Shown here: positions 9,441-17,266 of the stretch, one piece after another
How positions within the stretch are numbered: position 1 is the first letter of the stretch
How the letters are laid out: every line of letters starts with the position of its first letter
NCBI RefSeq assembly: GCF_016860525.1
Contig: NZ_BNEA01000015.1
Span: 5,418,501 to 5,482,500, forward strand
Source of the DNA: Streptomyces rubradiris
GTDB lineage: Bacteria; Actinomycetota; Actinomycetes; Streptomycetales; Streptomycetaceae
Length of the DNA stretch: 64,000 nt
Direction of reading: 5' to 3'
The notes under the pieces: model-generated
Told to the model about the DNA's origin: nothing
Databases searched by the model: none
Seen by the model: the letters and a program-made list of their open reading frames with translations, nothing else
Translations under genes and position numbers: made by a program

Positions 9441-10682
9441 ATGGAAGGCATGCCTTCCGCACTCCCCGACGGCGAGCCCGTCCCCGCTGACGGCGCGCTG
9501 CCCGGCTCCGCGCTCGCCGGGGCCGCCGCCCGCCCGCTCGGCTTCTACCTGCACGTCCCGTACTGCGCGACCCGCTGCGGCTACTGCGACTTCAACACCT
9601 ACACCGCGACCGAGCTGCGCGGCACCGGCGGAGTGCTCGCGTCCCGGGACAACTACGCGGACACGCTGACCGACGAGATCCGGCTGGCCCGCAAGGTATT
9701 GGGTGACGACCCCCGCGAGGTCCGTACGGTGTTCGTCGGGGGCGGTACGCCCACGCTGCTGGCCGCCGGGGACCTGGTACGGATGCTGGGGGCGATCCGC
9801 GAGGAGTTCGGTCTCGCGCCGGACGCGGAGATCACCACGGAGGCGAACCCGGAGTCCGTCGACCCCGCCTACCTGGCCACCCTCCGCGAGGGCGGCTTCA
9901 ACCGGATCTCCTTCGGCATGCAGAGCGCCCGGCGGCACGTGCTGAAGGTCCTGGACCGCACCCACACCCCCGGCCGTCCCGAGGCGTGCGTGGCGGAGGC
10001 CAGGGCGGCGGGCTTCGAGCACGTGAACCTCGACCTGATCTACGGCACGCCGGGGGAGAGCGACGACGACTGGCGGGCCTCGCTGGAGGCCGCCCTGGGC
10101 GCCGGGCCCGACCACGTCAGCGCCTACGCGCTCATCGTGGAGGAGGGCACCCAGCTGGCCCGCCGGATCCGCCGGGGCGAGGTCCCGATGACCGACGACG
10201 ACGTGCACGCCGACCGGTACCTGATCGCGGAGGAGACGCTGAGCCGGGCGGGCTTCGAGTGGTACGAGGTCTCCAACTGGGCAACCTCCGAGGCGGGCCG
10301 CTGCCTGCACAACGAGCTGTACTGGCGCGGCGCCGACTGGTGGGGCGCCGGACCGGGGGCGCACTCGCACGTGGGCGGCGTGCGCTGGTGGAACGTGAAG
10401 CACCCCGGCGCGTACGCGGCGGCGCTCGCCGACGGACGCTCTCCGGGAGCCGGCCGCGAGCTCCTGTCGGACGAGGACCGCCGCGTCGAACGCGTCCTCC
10501 TCGAACTGCGCCTGCGCGAGGGTGTCCCCCTGTCCCTGCTGAAGCCGGAGGGCCTCGCCGCCTCCCGGCGCGCACTGACGGACGGACTCCTCCAGGAACG
10601 GCCGTACGAGGAGGGCCGAGCCGTACTGACCCTGCGGGGGCGCCTGCTGGCGGACGCGGTGGTGCGGGACCTGGTGGACTGA
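9441..10682 (+). CDS. hemW: Radical SAM heme chaperone HemW
   Basis: 413 residues, coproporphyrinogen-III-oxidase-like radical SAM protein. The cluster motif reads YCATRCGYCDF (CxxxCxxC), followed by FVGGGTPTLL and a C-terminal HemN-type domain. HemW inserts heme into respiratory enzymes rather than oxidising coproporphyrinogen. In many bacteria hemW lies just upstream of hrcA-dnaJ; here two reverse genes intervene. GACAAT plus seven bases precedes the ATG, so initiation may be leaderless. Annotated as HemN in older genomes; the single cysteine motif and length favour HemW. Confidence 0.9.
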   Translation: MEGMPSALPDGEPVPADGALPGSALAGAAARPLGFYLHVPYCATRCGYCDFNTYTATELRGTGGVLASRDNYADTLTDEIRLARKVLGDDPREVRTVFVGGGTPTLLAAGDLVRMLGAIREEFGLAPDAEITTEANPESVDPAYLATLREGGFNRISFGMQSARRHVLKVLDRTHTPGRPEACVAEARAAGFEHVNLDLIYGTPGESDDDWRASLEAALGAGPDHVSAYALIVEEGTQLARRIRRGEVPMTDDDVHADRYLIAEETLSRAGFEWYEVSNWATSEAGRCLHNELYWRGADWWGAGPGAHSHVGGVRWWNVKHPGAYAAALADGRSPGAGRELLSDEDRRVERVLLELRLREGVPLSLLKPEGLAASRRALTDGLLQERPYEEGRAVLTLRGRLLADAVVRDLVD

Positions 10683-10751
10683 CCGGCAGCCCCGCGGCGG
10701 CGGGGACGACGACATGCTCGGACGTGTGGACGAGCTGATCGACGGGCCACC

Positions 10752-10767
10752 TCCGCGACGGCGGAGA
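10752..10767. terminator. Weak hairpin between convergent hemW and DUF3097 gene
   Basis: CTCCGC-GACG-GCGGAG, a perfect 6-bp stem in the gap between two converging genes. It could serve both strands. Confidence 0.3.
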
Positions 10768-10809
10768 GCGATCCACCGGTCCCGCCCGGCTCAACGGTTC
10801 GGCAGGCCC

Positions 10810-11673
10810 TCAGGGCACGGTCACGTGGTCGATGAGACGCTCGACACAGCCCAGCAGTTCCGGCTCCAGGTCCTTGTAGGACCGCACCCGCTTCAGGATC
10901 GCCTGCCACACCGCGCCGGTGTTCTCCGCCGGCCAGCCCAGTGACCGGCAGACCCCCGTCTTCCAGTCCTGTCCCTTCGGTACCGTCGGCCATGCCTCGA
11001 TGCCCAGGGAGGCGGGCTTCACCGCCTGCCAGATGTCGATGAACGGGTGACCGACGACCAGGGCGTGCTCGCTGGTGACCGACTGGGCGATCCGCCATTC
11101 CTTCGTGCCCGGCACCAGGTGGTCCACCAGGACGCCCAGGCGGGCGTCGGGGCCCGGGGCGAAGGACTCCACGATGGCCGGCAGGTCGTCCACGCCCTCC
11201 AGGTACTCCACGACCACGCCCTCGACGCGCAGGTCGTCGCCCCAGACCTTCTCGACCAGCTCGGCGTCGTGCCGGCCCTCCACGTAGATGCGGCCGGCGC
11301 GGGCCACGCGCGCGCGTGCCTGGGGGACGGCGATCGAGCCGGACGCCGTACGGGTGGGGCGGGCCGGGGCCGAGGCCGGGCGGACCAGCGTGACGGGCCT
11401 GCCCTCCAGCAGGAAGCCGCGCGGTTCCAGGGGGAAGACGCGGTGCTTGCCGAAGCGGTCCTCCAGGGTCACCGTGCCCGCCTCGCAGCGGATCACCGCG
11501 CCGCAGAACCCGGTACCGGCCTCCTCCACCACCAAGCCTGGCTCCGCGGCCACCTCCGGCGCCGGCTGCGGCTTCTTCTTCCAGGGAGGGGTGAGATCCG
11601 GCGAATACACACGAGGGCGCGGGCCCGAAGGGCCCTCGTTGGAAGGGCGGTGGCGGGAGACGGGTGGGCGCAT
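10810..11673 (-). CDS. DUF3097 protein with TOPRIM-like signature
   Basis: The 287-residue protein belongs to the actinobacterial DUF3097 family, which has no known function. Two segments catch the eye: VEGRHDAELVEKVWG (E132, D135) and GVLVDHLVPGTKE (D184, H185). Their order and spacing resemble the Glu and DxD motifs of a TOPRIM metal site, as in primases and RNase M5. ATG 11673 is chosen because TATCGT lies seven bases before it, the leaderless pattern of this chromosome; another Met-free stretch upstream gives no better start. The N-terminal 30 residues are Pro/Arg rich and may be disordered. Catalytic activity is inferred only. Confidence 0.78.
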   Translation of the reverse strand: MRPPVSRHRPSNEGPSGPRPRVYSPDLTPPWKKKPQPAPEVAAEPGLVVEEAGTGFCGAVIRCEAGTVTLEDRFGKHRVFPLEPRGFLLEGRPVTLVRPASAPARPTRTASGSIAVPQARARVARAGRIYVEGRHDAELVEKVWGDDLRVEGVVVEYLEGVDDLPAIVESFAPGPDARLGVLVDHLVPGTKEWRIAQSVTSEHALVVGHPFIDIWQAVKPASLGIEAWPTVPKGQDWKTGVCRSLGWPAENTGAVWQAILKRVRSYKDLEPELLGCVERLIDHVTVP

Positions 11674-11680
11674 TCGGATG

Positions 11681-11686
11681 ACGATA
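11681..11686 (-). promoter_or_regulatory. TANNNT -10 box for leaderless DUF3097 gene
   Basis: TATCGT on the reverse strand, seven bases before ATG 11673, with no Shine-Dalgarno between. No convincing -35. Confidence 0.45.
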
Positions 11687-11741
11687 GGAGAAGCCGCGCC
11701 AGGGCAAGCGCGACACGCCGGAATGCCGGCCGGAACGCCGT

Positions 11742-12464
11742 TCAGATCACGTCGAACCGTGCCGCCAGCTCGTCCCGTTGACGTCGCACGAACGCCGCGT
11801 CCACCACCGCCCCGTGACCGGGCACGTACACCGCGTCCTCGCCGCCCAGCGCCAGCAGCCGGTCCAGGGCGTCCGGCCAGCGGGCGGGGACCGCGTCCGG
11901 GCCGGCCTGGGGCTCGCCGGACTCCTCCACCAGGTCGCCGCAGAAGACCACCTCGGGGGAGCCGGGGACCAGCACCGCGAGGTCGTGGGCGGTGTGGCCC
12001 GGGCCCACATTGGCCAGCAGCGCCTGCCGGCCGTCGCCGAGGTCCAGCGTCCACTCGCCGGACACCAGGTGCCGGGGCGTGACCAGCGCGTCCACCGCCT
12101 CGTCGGCGTCGGCGACCGGCAGCCCGTTGCGCACCGCGTCCAGTCGCAGCTCCGCCCGCTCGAACGCGAACACCGCGTCCAGGCCGACCGCTCCGTACAC
12201 CTCCGCCCCGGCGAACACCGCCGCGCCGAAGACGTGGTCGAAGTGGGGATGGGTGAGCGCGAGATGGGTCACACGGCCGCCCGCCAGCTCCTCGGCCCGC
12301 GCGCGCAGCCGGGCCCCCTCCGCCAGGCTCGAACCGGCGTCCACGAGCAGCGCCGTCCCCTCGCCCACGACCAGCCCCGCCGTGCAGTCCCAGCCCGGCA
12401 GCCGGCACCGCCCCACCCCGGCCGCCAGCCGTTCCCACCCCAGCTCTTCCCAAGTCACGCTCAT
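11742..12464 (-). CDS. MBL-fold metallo-hydrolase
   Basis: 240-residue metallo-beta-lactamase-fold protein. The zinc site is seen as THPHFDH (HxHxDH with one His shifted to Pro-His), GPGHTAHD, FCGDLVE and VPGHG. The THPHFDH form gives H-x-F-D-H, common in glyoxalase-II and quorum-quenching relatives. Substrate unknown. ATG 12464 (MSVTWEELGWERL) is preceded by TAGCGT and seven bases, so likely leaderless; a longer open frame upstream would run into the hrcA promoter. It is divergent from hrcA. Confidence 0.85.
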   Translation of the reverse strand: MSVTWEELGWERLAAGVGRCRLPGWDCTAGLVVGEGTALLVDAGSSLAEGARLRARAEELAGGRVTHLALTHPHFDHVFGAAVFAGAEVYGAVGLDAVFAFERAELRLDAVRNGLPVADADEAVDALVTPRHLVSGEWTLDLGDGRQALLANVGPGHTAHDLAVLVPGSPEVVFCGDLVEESGEPQAGPDAVPARWPDALDRLLALGGEDAVYVPGHGAVVDAAFVRRQRDELAARFDVI

Positions 12465-12471
12465 ACCCGCG

Positions 12472-12477
12472 ACGCTA
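12472..12477 (-). promoter_or_regulatory. TANNNT -10 box for leaderless MBL gene
   Basis: TAGCGT on the reverse strand, seven bases before ATG 12464. Confidence 0.45.
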
Positions 12478-12506
12478 GCGCTACCACCCGGCGGCGCGGC
12501 CCGACC

Positions 12507-12537
12507 TTGCCCAGGGTGTACCCGACGGCCGTACACT
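12507..12537 (+). promoter_or_regulatory. hrcA-dnaJ promoter
   Basis: TTGCCC, 19 bp, TACACT, about 14 bp upstream of the CIRCE element. Transcription would start near 12544, placing CIRCE at the start of the transcript, the usual position for HrcA control. Confidence 0.5.
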
Positions 12538-12550
12538 GGGCCGGGGAAGG

Positions 12551-12577
12551 CTGGCACTCGTATGGGAAGAGTGCCAG
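12551..12577. promoter_or_regulatory. CIRCE element (HrcA operator)
   Basis: CTGGCACTC, nine bases, GAGTGCCAG: a perfect 9-bp inverted repeat with 9-base spacer, matching the CIRCE consensus (TTAGCACTC-N9-GAGTGCTAA) in arm length, spacing and the GCACTC/GAGTGC core. It lies 49 bp upstream of the hrcA start, so HrcA should repress its own operon. Confidence 0.92.
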
Positions 12578-12625
12578 GCGGACGACCCGATGGGACGAGG
12601 GACGACGTGCTGGAGGTGCGCGCGC

Positions 12626-13642
12626 ATGCTGAGTGAACGCAGGCTTCAGGTACTGCGCGCCATCGTCCAGGACTACGTGGGCACCGAGGAGCCGGTCGGT
12701 TCCAAGGCGCTCACCGAGCGGCACAACCTCGGCGTCTCCCCGGCCACCGTCCGCAACGACATGGCGGCCCTGGAGGAGGAGGGGTACATCGCGCAGCCGC
12801 ACACCAGCGCGGGGCGCATCCCCACCGACAAGGGCTACCGCCTGTTCGTGGACAAGCTCGCGGGCGTGAAGCCGATGACCGCGCCCGAGCGGCGGGCGAT
12901 CCAGAACTTCCTGGAGGGCGCCGTCGACCTCGACGACGTCGTGGCGCGCACGGTGCGGCTGCTCGCGCAGCTGACCCGGCAGGTCGCCGTCGTGCAGTAC
13001 CCGTCGCTGACCCGGTCCACGGTCCGGCACGTGGAGCTGCTCTCGCTCGCCCCGGCGCGCGTGATGCTCGTGCTGATCACCGACACCGGCCGGGTCGAGC
13101 AGCGTATGGTCGACTGCCCGGCCCCGTTCGGCGAGGCCTCGCTGGCGGATCTGCGGGCCCGGCTGAACAGCAGGGTCGCGGGCCGCCGGTTCACCGATGT
13201 GCCGATGCTGGTCGAGGACCTGCCGGACGCCTTCGAGCCGGAGGACCGAGGTACGGTCTCCACGGTGCTCTCCACCCTGCTGGAGACACTCGTGGAGGAG
13301 AACGAGGAGCGGCTGATGATCGGCGGTACCGCCAATCTCACCCGTTTCGGGCACGACTTCCCCCTCACGATCAGGCCCGTCCTGGAGGCACTGGAGGAGC
13401 AGGTCGTGCTCCTCAAGCTCCTCGGCGAGGCGAAGGACCCGGGCGTGACCGTGCGCATCGGCCACGAGAACGCCCACGAGGGACTCAACTCCACGTCCGT
13501 CGTGTCGGTCGGCTACGGTTCGGGCGGCGAGGCGGTTGCCAAGCTCGGCGTGGTCGGACCGACCCGCATGGACTACCCGGGAACGATGGGAGCGGTACGC
13601 GCAGTGGCACGGTACGTCGGACAGATCCTGGCGGAGTCGTAG
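12626..13642 (+). CDS. hrcA: Heat-inducible transcription repressor HrcA
   Basis: 338 residues. N-terminal winged helix ([17 protein letters not shown], then [18 protein letters not shown] as recognition helix) and the HrcA C-terminal GAF-like domain. HrcA binds CIRCE and represses groE/dnaJ-class heat-shock genes; its activity depends on GroEL. ATG 12626 has GGAGG nine bases upstream and yields the conserved MLSERRL start; an upstream in-frame ATG lacks family support. First gene of the hrcA-dnaJ operon. Confidence 0.96.
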   Translation: MLSERRLQVLRAIVQDYVGTEEPVGSKALTERHNLGVSPATVRNDMAALEEEGYIAQPHTSAGRIPTDKGYRLFVDKLAGVKPMTAPERRAIQNFLEGAVDLDDVVARTVRLLAQLTRQVAVVQYPSLTRSTVRHVELLSLAPARVMLVLITDTGRVEQRMVDCPAPFGEASLADLRARLNSRVAGRRFTDVPMLVEDLPDAFEPEDRGTVSTVLSTLLETLVEENEERLMIGGTANLTRFGHDFPLTIRPVLEALEEQVVLLKLLGEAKDPGVTVRIGHENAHEGLNSTSVVSVGYGSGGEAVAKLGVVGPTRMDYPGTMGAVRAVARYVGQILAES

Positions 13643-14779
13643 GTGGCCACGGACTACTACGCCGTTCTCGGCGTGCGCCGCGACGCGTCGCAGGATGAGA
13701 TCAAGAAGGCGTTCCGGCGGCTCGCACGCGAGCTGCACCCGGACGTCAACCCGGATCCGAAGACCCAGGAGCGGTTCAAGGAGATCAACGCCGCTTACGA
13801 GGTGCTGTCGGACCCGCAGAAGAAGCAGGTCTACGACCTCGGCGGCGACCCGCTCTCGCAGTCCGGCGGCGCCGGCGCCGGCGGCTTCGGGGCCGGCGGC
13901 TTCGGCAACTTCTCCGACATCATGGACGCGTTCTTCGGTACGGCGTCGCAGCGCGGGCCGCGCTCGCGCACCCGGCGCGGCCAGGACGCGATGATCCGGA
14001 TCGAGGTCGAGCTGGACGAGGCGGCCTTCGGGACGACCAAGGACATCCAGGTCGACACCGCCATCGTCTGCAACACCTGCAACGGCGAGGGCGCGGCCCC
14101 CGGCACGTCCGCCCAGACGTGTGACATGTGCCGCGGCCGGGGCGAGGTCTCCCAGGTCACCCGGTCCTTCCTGGGCCAGGTCATGACCTCCCGGCCGTGC
14201 CCGCAGTGCCAGGGCTTCGGCACGGTCGTGCCGACCCCGTGCCCGGAGTGCGCGGGCGACGGCCGCGTGCGCTCCCGCCGCACGCTCACCGTGAAGATCC
14301 CGGCCGGTGTCGACAACGGCACCCGGATCCAGCTCGCGGGCGAGGGCGAGGTCGGCCCCGGCGGCGGCCCGGCCGGCGACCTGTACGTGGAGATCCACGA
14401 GCTGCCGCACCCCACCTTCCAGCGGCGCGGCGACGACCTGCACTGCACGGTCACCATCCCGATGACGGCCGCGGCGCTCGGCACCAAGGTGCCGCTGGAG
14501 ACCCTGGACGGCATGGAGGAGGTCGACATCCGGCCCGGCACCCAGTCCGGCCAGTCGATCCCGCTGCACGACCGCGGTGTCACGCATCTGCGCGGCGGCG
14601 GCCGGGGCGACCTGGTCGTGCACGTCGAGGTGCAGACCCCGACCAAGCTCGACCCCGAGCAGGAGCGCCTGCTGCGCGAACTGGCCAAGCTCCGCGGCGA
14701 GGAACGGCCCCAGGGCCAGTTCCAGCCGGGACAGCAGGGTCTGTTCTCGCGACTGAAGGACGCGTTCAACGGGCGCTGA
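13643..14779 (+). CDS. dnaJ: Chaperone DnaJ (second-copy, HrcA-linked type)
   Basis: 378 residues. J domain with the HPD motif (ELHPDVNP), a Gly-rich linker (residues ~75-95), the zinc region with four CxxC motifs (CNTCNG, CDMCRG, CPQCQG, CPECAG) and the C-terminal substrate-binding domains. It stimulates DnaK ATPase and holds unfolded clients. The GTG start directly follows the hrcA stop, so the two are cotranscribed and probably translationally coupled. The 3' end (LKDAFNGR-stop) is the first unit of a 33-bp tandem repeat that continues past the stop codon. Confidence 0.95.
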   Translation: MATDYYAVLGVRRDASQDEIKKAFRRLARELHPDVNPDPKTQERFKEINAAYEVLSDPQKKQVYDLGGDPLSQSGGAGAGGFGAGGFGNFSDIMDAFFGTASQRGPRSRTRRGQDAMIRIEVELDEAAFGTTKDIQVDTAIVCNTCNGEGAAPGTSAQTCDMCRGRGEVSQVTRSFLGQVMTSRPCPQCQGFGTVVPTPCPECAGDGRVRSRRTLTVKIPAGVDNGTRIQLAGEGEVGPGGGPAGDLYVEIHELPHPTFQRRGDDLHCTVTIPMTAAALGTKVPLETLDGMEEVDIRPGTQSGQSIPLHDRGVTHLRGGGRGDLVVHVEVQTPTKLDPEQERLLRELAKLRGEERPQGQFQPGQQGLFSRLKDAFNGR

Positions 14780-14845
14780 GGTCGGCCGAGGGGCGCGTTC
14801 AACGGGCGCTGACGTCGGCTGAAGGGCGCGTTCGGCGGGCGCTGG
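14747..14845 (+). repeat. Three tandem 33-bp copies spanning the dnaJ stop codon
   Basis: Units 14747-14779, 14780-14812 and 14813-14845. Each contains CGCGTTC near its middle followed by GGGCGCTG. Unit 1 encodes the last residues of DnaJ plus TGA, unit 2 repeats that coding frame with its own TGA, and unit 3 has TGG in place of the stop. Units 2 and 3 differ at about 6 of 33 positions. This looks like duplication of the dnaJ tail followed by decay. Confidence 0.85.
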
Positions 14846-14855
14846 ACCATGCGGG

Positions 14856-14879
14856 CGCCCCCGGGTTGTGTCGGGGGCG
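14856..14879 (+). terminator. hrcA-dnaJ terminator
   Basis: CGCCCCCG (14856-14863) pairs perfectly with CGGGGGCG (14872-14879) around an 8-base loop, just after the tandem repeat. Confidence 0.6.
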
Positions 14880-14944
14880 TCTCAGGGCCGTTCCGGGGGA
14901 CGCCCCGATTCCGGCCGGTCCGAAGGACGTGACACCATGCGGTC

Positions 14945-16063
14945 ATGTCCTCCGCGCTGACCGATCTCTGCCCCCTCCCGATCGTGCAGGCACCCATGGC
15001 GGGCGGAGTCTCCGTCCCGCAGCTCGCCGCCGCCGTCTGCGAGGCCGGCGGCCTGGGGTTCCTCGCCGCCGGGTACAAGACCGCCGACGGGATGTACCAG
15101 GAGATCAAGCGGCTGCGCGGGCTCACCGGCCGCCCGTTCGGCGTCAACCTGTTCATGCCGCAGCCCGACCTCGCGGAGTCCGGCGCCGTCGAGGTCTACG
15201 CCCACCAGCTGGCCGGCGAGGCCACCTGGTACGAGACCGAGCTGGGCGACCCGGACGGCGGCCGTGACGACGGCTACGACGCCAAGCTCGCCGTCCTGCT
15301 CGACGACCCGGTCCCGGTGGTCTCCTTCCACTTCGGCGTGCCCGACCGCGAGGTCGTCACGCGGCTGCGCCGGGCCGGGACCCTCACCCTGGTCACCGCC
15401 ACCACCGCCGAGGAGGCCCGCGCGGTCGAGGCGGCCGGGGCGGACGCGGTGGTCGCGCAGGGCGTGGAGGCCGGCGGCCACCAGGGCACCCACCGCGACT
15501 CGCCCGAGGACGACGGCGCCGGCACCGGGCTGCTGTCGCTGCTCGCGCAGGTCCGCGAGGCCGTGGACATCCCGGTCGTCGCCGCCGGCGGCATCATGCG
15601 CGGCGGCCAGATCGCCGCCGTCCTCGCGGCCGGCGCCGAGGCGGCCCAGCTCGGCACCGCCTTCCTCGCCACCGACGAGTCCGGCGCGCCCGACGCGTAC
15701 AAACAGGCGCTGACCGACCCCCTCTTCGCGCGCACCCGGCTGACCCGCGCCTTCACCGGCCGCCCGGCCCGCTCCCTGGTCAACCGCTTCCTGCGCGAAC
15801 ACGGCCCGTACGCGCCCGCCGCCTACCCGGACGTCCACCACCTCACCTCGCCGCTGCGCAAGGCCGCCACGAACGCCGGTGACGCGCAGGGCATGGCGCT
15901 GTGGGCGGGACAGGGCCACCGCATGGCCCGGCGGCTGCCGGCCGGACGGCTGGTGGAGGTGCTGGCGGCGGAACTCGCCGCGGCCCGGACAGCGTTGTCG
16001 GACGAGTCCCGTAAGGCCGAGTCCCGTGAGGACGAATTTCGTGCGGGGGGTGAGGGCGCGTGA
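14945..16063 (+). CDS. Nitronate monooxygenase / 2-nitropropane dioxygenase family
   Basis: 372-residue FMN-dependent TIM barrel. Recognisable are the N-terminal IVQAPMAGGVSVPQLAAAVCEAGGLGFL, the FGVNLFMP strand, the VVAQGVEAGGHQGTHR loop with the active-site His, and the FMN phosphate site (VVAAGGIM, GAEAAQLGTAFLATDES). These enzymes oxidise nitronates such as propionate-3-nitronate. The stop overlaps the rsmE start (GTGA), so the two are cotranscribed. No Shine-Dalgarno precedes the ATG; CACCAT lies six bases upstream. Confidence 0.9.
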   Translation: MSSALTDLCPLPIVQAPMAGGVSVPQLAAAVCEAGGLGFLAAGYKTADGMYQEIKRLRGLTGRPFGVNLFMPQPDLAESGAVEVYAHQLAGEATWYETELGDPDGGRDDGYDAKLAVLLDDPVPVVSFHFGVPDREVVTRLRRAGTLTLVTATTAEEARAVEAAGADAVVAQGVEAGGHQGTHRDSPEDDGAGTGLLSLLAQVREAVDIPVVAAGGIMRGGQIAAVLAAGAEAAQLGTAFLATDESGAPDAYKQALTDPLFARTRLTRAFTGRPARSLVNRFLREHGPYAPAAYPDVHHLTSPLRKAATNAGDAQGMALWAGQGHRMARRLPAGRLVEVLAAELAAARTALSDESRKAESREDEFRAGGEGA

Positions 16064-16797
16064 CCGCCCCCGTCTTCGTGGTGGAGCGCTTCGAGCCGGA
16101 CGGCGACCGGTTCGTCCTGGAGGGCGCCGAGGGCCGCCACGCCGTCTCCGTGAAGCGGCTGCGGCCCGGCGAGGAGGTCGTCCTCACCGACGGCGCCGGG
16201 CGCTTCGCGGTGGGCGAGGTGACCGGCACCGAGGGCAAGGACCGGCTGATCGTCCGCATGGACCCGGTGACCGAGGAACCGGCGCCGAGCCCGCGGATCA
16301 CCGTCGTCCAGGCCCTGCCCAAGGGCGACCGCGGGGAGGTCGCCGTCGAGACCATGACCGAGGTCGGCGTCGACGCGATCGTGCCCTGGCAGGCGTCCCG
16401 CTGCATCACCCAGTGGAAGGGCGACCGCGGGCTGAAGGCCCTCGGCAAGTGGCGGGCCACCGCCCGGGAGGCCGGCAAGCAGTCCCGCCGGGTCCGCTTC
16501 CCCGAGGTCGCGGACGCGGCGACGACCAAGCAGGTGGCCGCGCTGCTCGCCCGCGCCGACTTCGCCGCGGTGCTCCACGAGAGCGGCACGGAGCGGCTGG
16601 CCACCGCCCAACTGCCCACCGAGGGCGAGATCGTGCTGGTCGTCGGCCCCGAGGGGGGCGTGTCCCCGGAGGAGTTGGCGTTGTTCGCCGAGGCCGGTGC
16701 CACGCCGTACGTCCTCGGCCCGACCGTCCTGCGCACCTCCACCGCCGGCACCGCCGCCGCGGCCCTGCTGCTGGGTCGCACCGGCCGCTGGTCCTAG
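16060..16797 (+). CDS. rsmE: 16S rRNA (uracil-1498-N3)-methyltransferase
   Basis: 245 residues. An N-terminal PUA-like domain (EGAEGRHAVSVKRLRPGEEVVLTDGAG) is followed by a SPOUT methyltransferase domain with the trefoil-knot signatures VLVVGPEGGVSPEELALF and LGPTVLRTSTAGTAA. It methylates U1498 in the decoding region of the 30S subunit. The GTG start overlaps the preceding stop by four bases. In many actinobacteria rsmE sits directly after dnaJ; here the monooxygenase gene lies between. Confidence 0.95.
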   Translation: MTAPVFVVERFEPDGDRFVLEGAEGRHAVSVKRLRPGEEVVLTDGAGRFAVGEVTGTEGKDRLIVRMDPVTEEPAPSPRITVVQALPKGDRGEVAVETMTEVGVDAIVPWQASRCITQWKGDRGLKALGKWRATAREAGKQSRRVRFPEVADAATTKQVAALLARADFAAVLHESGTERLATAQLPTEGEIVLVVGPEGGVSPEELALFAEAGATPYVLGPTVLRTSTAGTAAAALLLGRTGRWS

Positions 16798-16816
16798 AAC
16801 ACCGCTCGGAGGCCCC

Positions 16817-17209
16817 GTGGAACTCGCCCAAGTCCGGCTCCTGGTCAGCGACTTCGCCGCCTGCTACCGCTTCTACGCCGATGTCCTCGGCCTCAAGCCG
16901 CAGTCCGGCGCGACCGGGGGGCCGTACGAGAAGTTCAGCCCGCACACCGGTTCCGCCGGGATCGCCCTCCAGGACCGCTCGATGATGGCCGGGGTCCTGG
17001 CCGAGGCGGGCGACACCGCCACCGGGCACCGCTCCCTGGTCGTGCTGCGCGTCGACGACCTCGACGCCTACTGCGCCGCGATCACCGCCCGGGGCGCGAC
17101 CCTGCTGCACGGCCCGGCGCCCATGACCGACCGCATGCGCGTCGCCCATCTGAAGGACCCGGAGGGCAACTTGGTGGAACTCCAGGAGTGGCTGCTGCTG
17201 CGCGGCTGA
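16817..17209 (+). CDS. VOC-family (glyoxalase/bleomycin-resistance fold) protein
   Basis: 130 residues with two beta-alpha-beta-beta-beta halves: VELAQVRLLVSDFAACYRFY and DDLDAYCAAITARGATLLHG, ending RVAHLKDPEGNLVELQEWL. The late Glu in NLVELQ is the usual metal ligand of the second half; the first-half His is not obvious. Function cannot be assigned. GTG 16817 has CGGAGG about five bases upstream; the gene starts 19 bp after rsmE and is likely cotranscribed. Confidence 0.82.
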   Translation: MELAQVRLLVSDFAACYRFYADVLGLKPQSGATGGPYEKFSPHTGSAGIALQDRSMMAGVLAEAGDTATGHRSLVVLRVDDLDAYCAAITARGATLLHGPAPMTDRMRVAHLKDPEGNLVELQEWLLLRG

Positions 17210-17254
17210 CCGCGAGTGACCGGAAACCGGGGGCGGAGCGGGCCCGCCGCTGCG

Positions 17255-17260
17255 TAGAGT
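17255..17260 (+). promoter_or_regulatory. TANNNT -10 box for leaderless tricorn gene
   Basis: TAGAGT, six bases, then GTG 17267. No Shine-Dalgarno is present. Confidence 0.45.
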
Positions 17261-17266
17261 GACGGG

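Noticed and set aside
14747..14845. Tandem 33-bp units considered as a small CRISPR array
   Set aside because: Units abut without spacers and derive from the dnaJ coding end.
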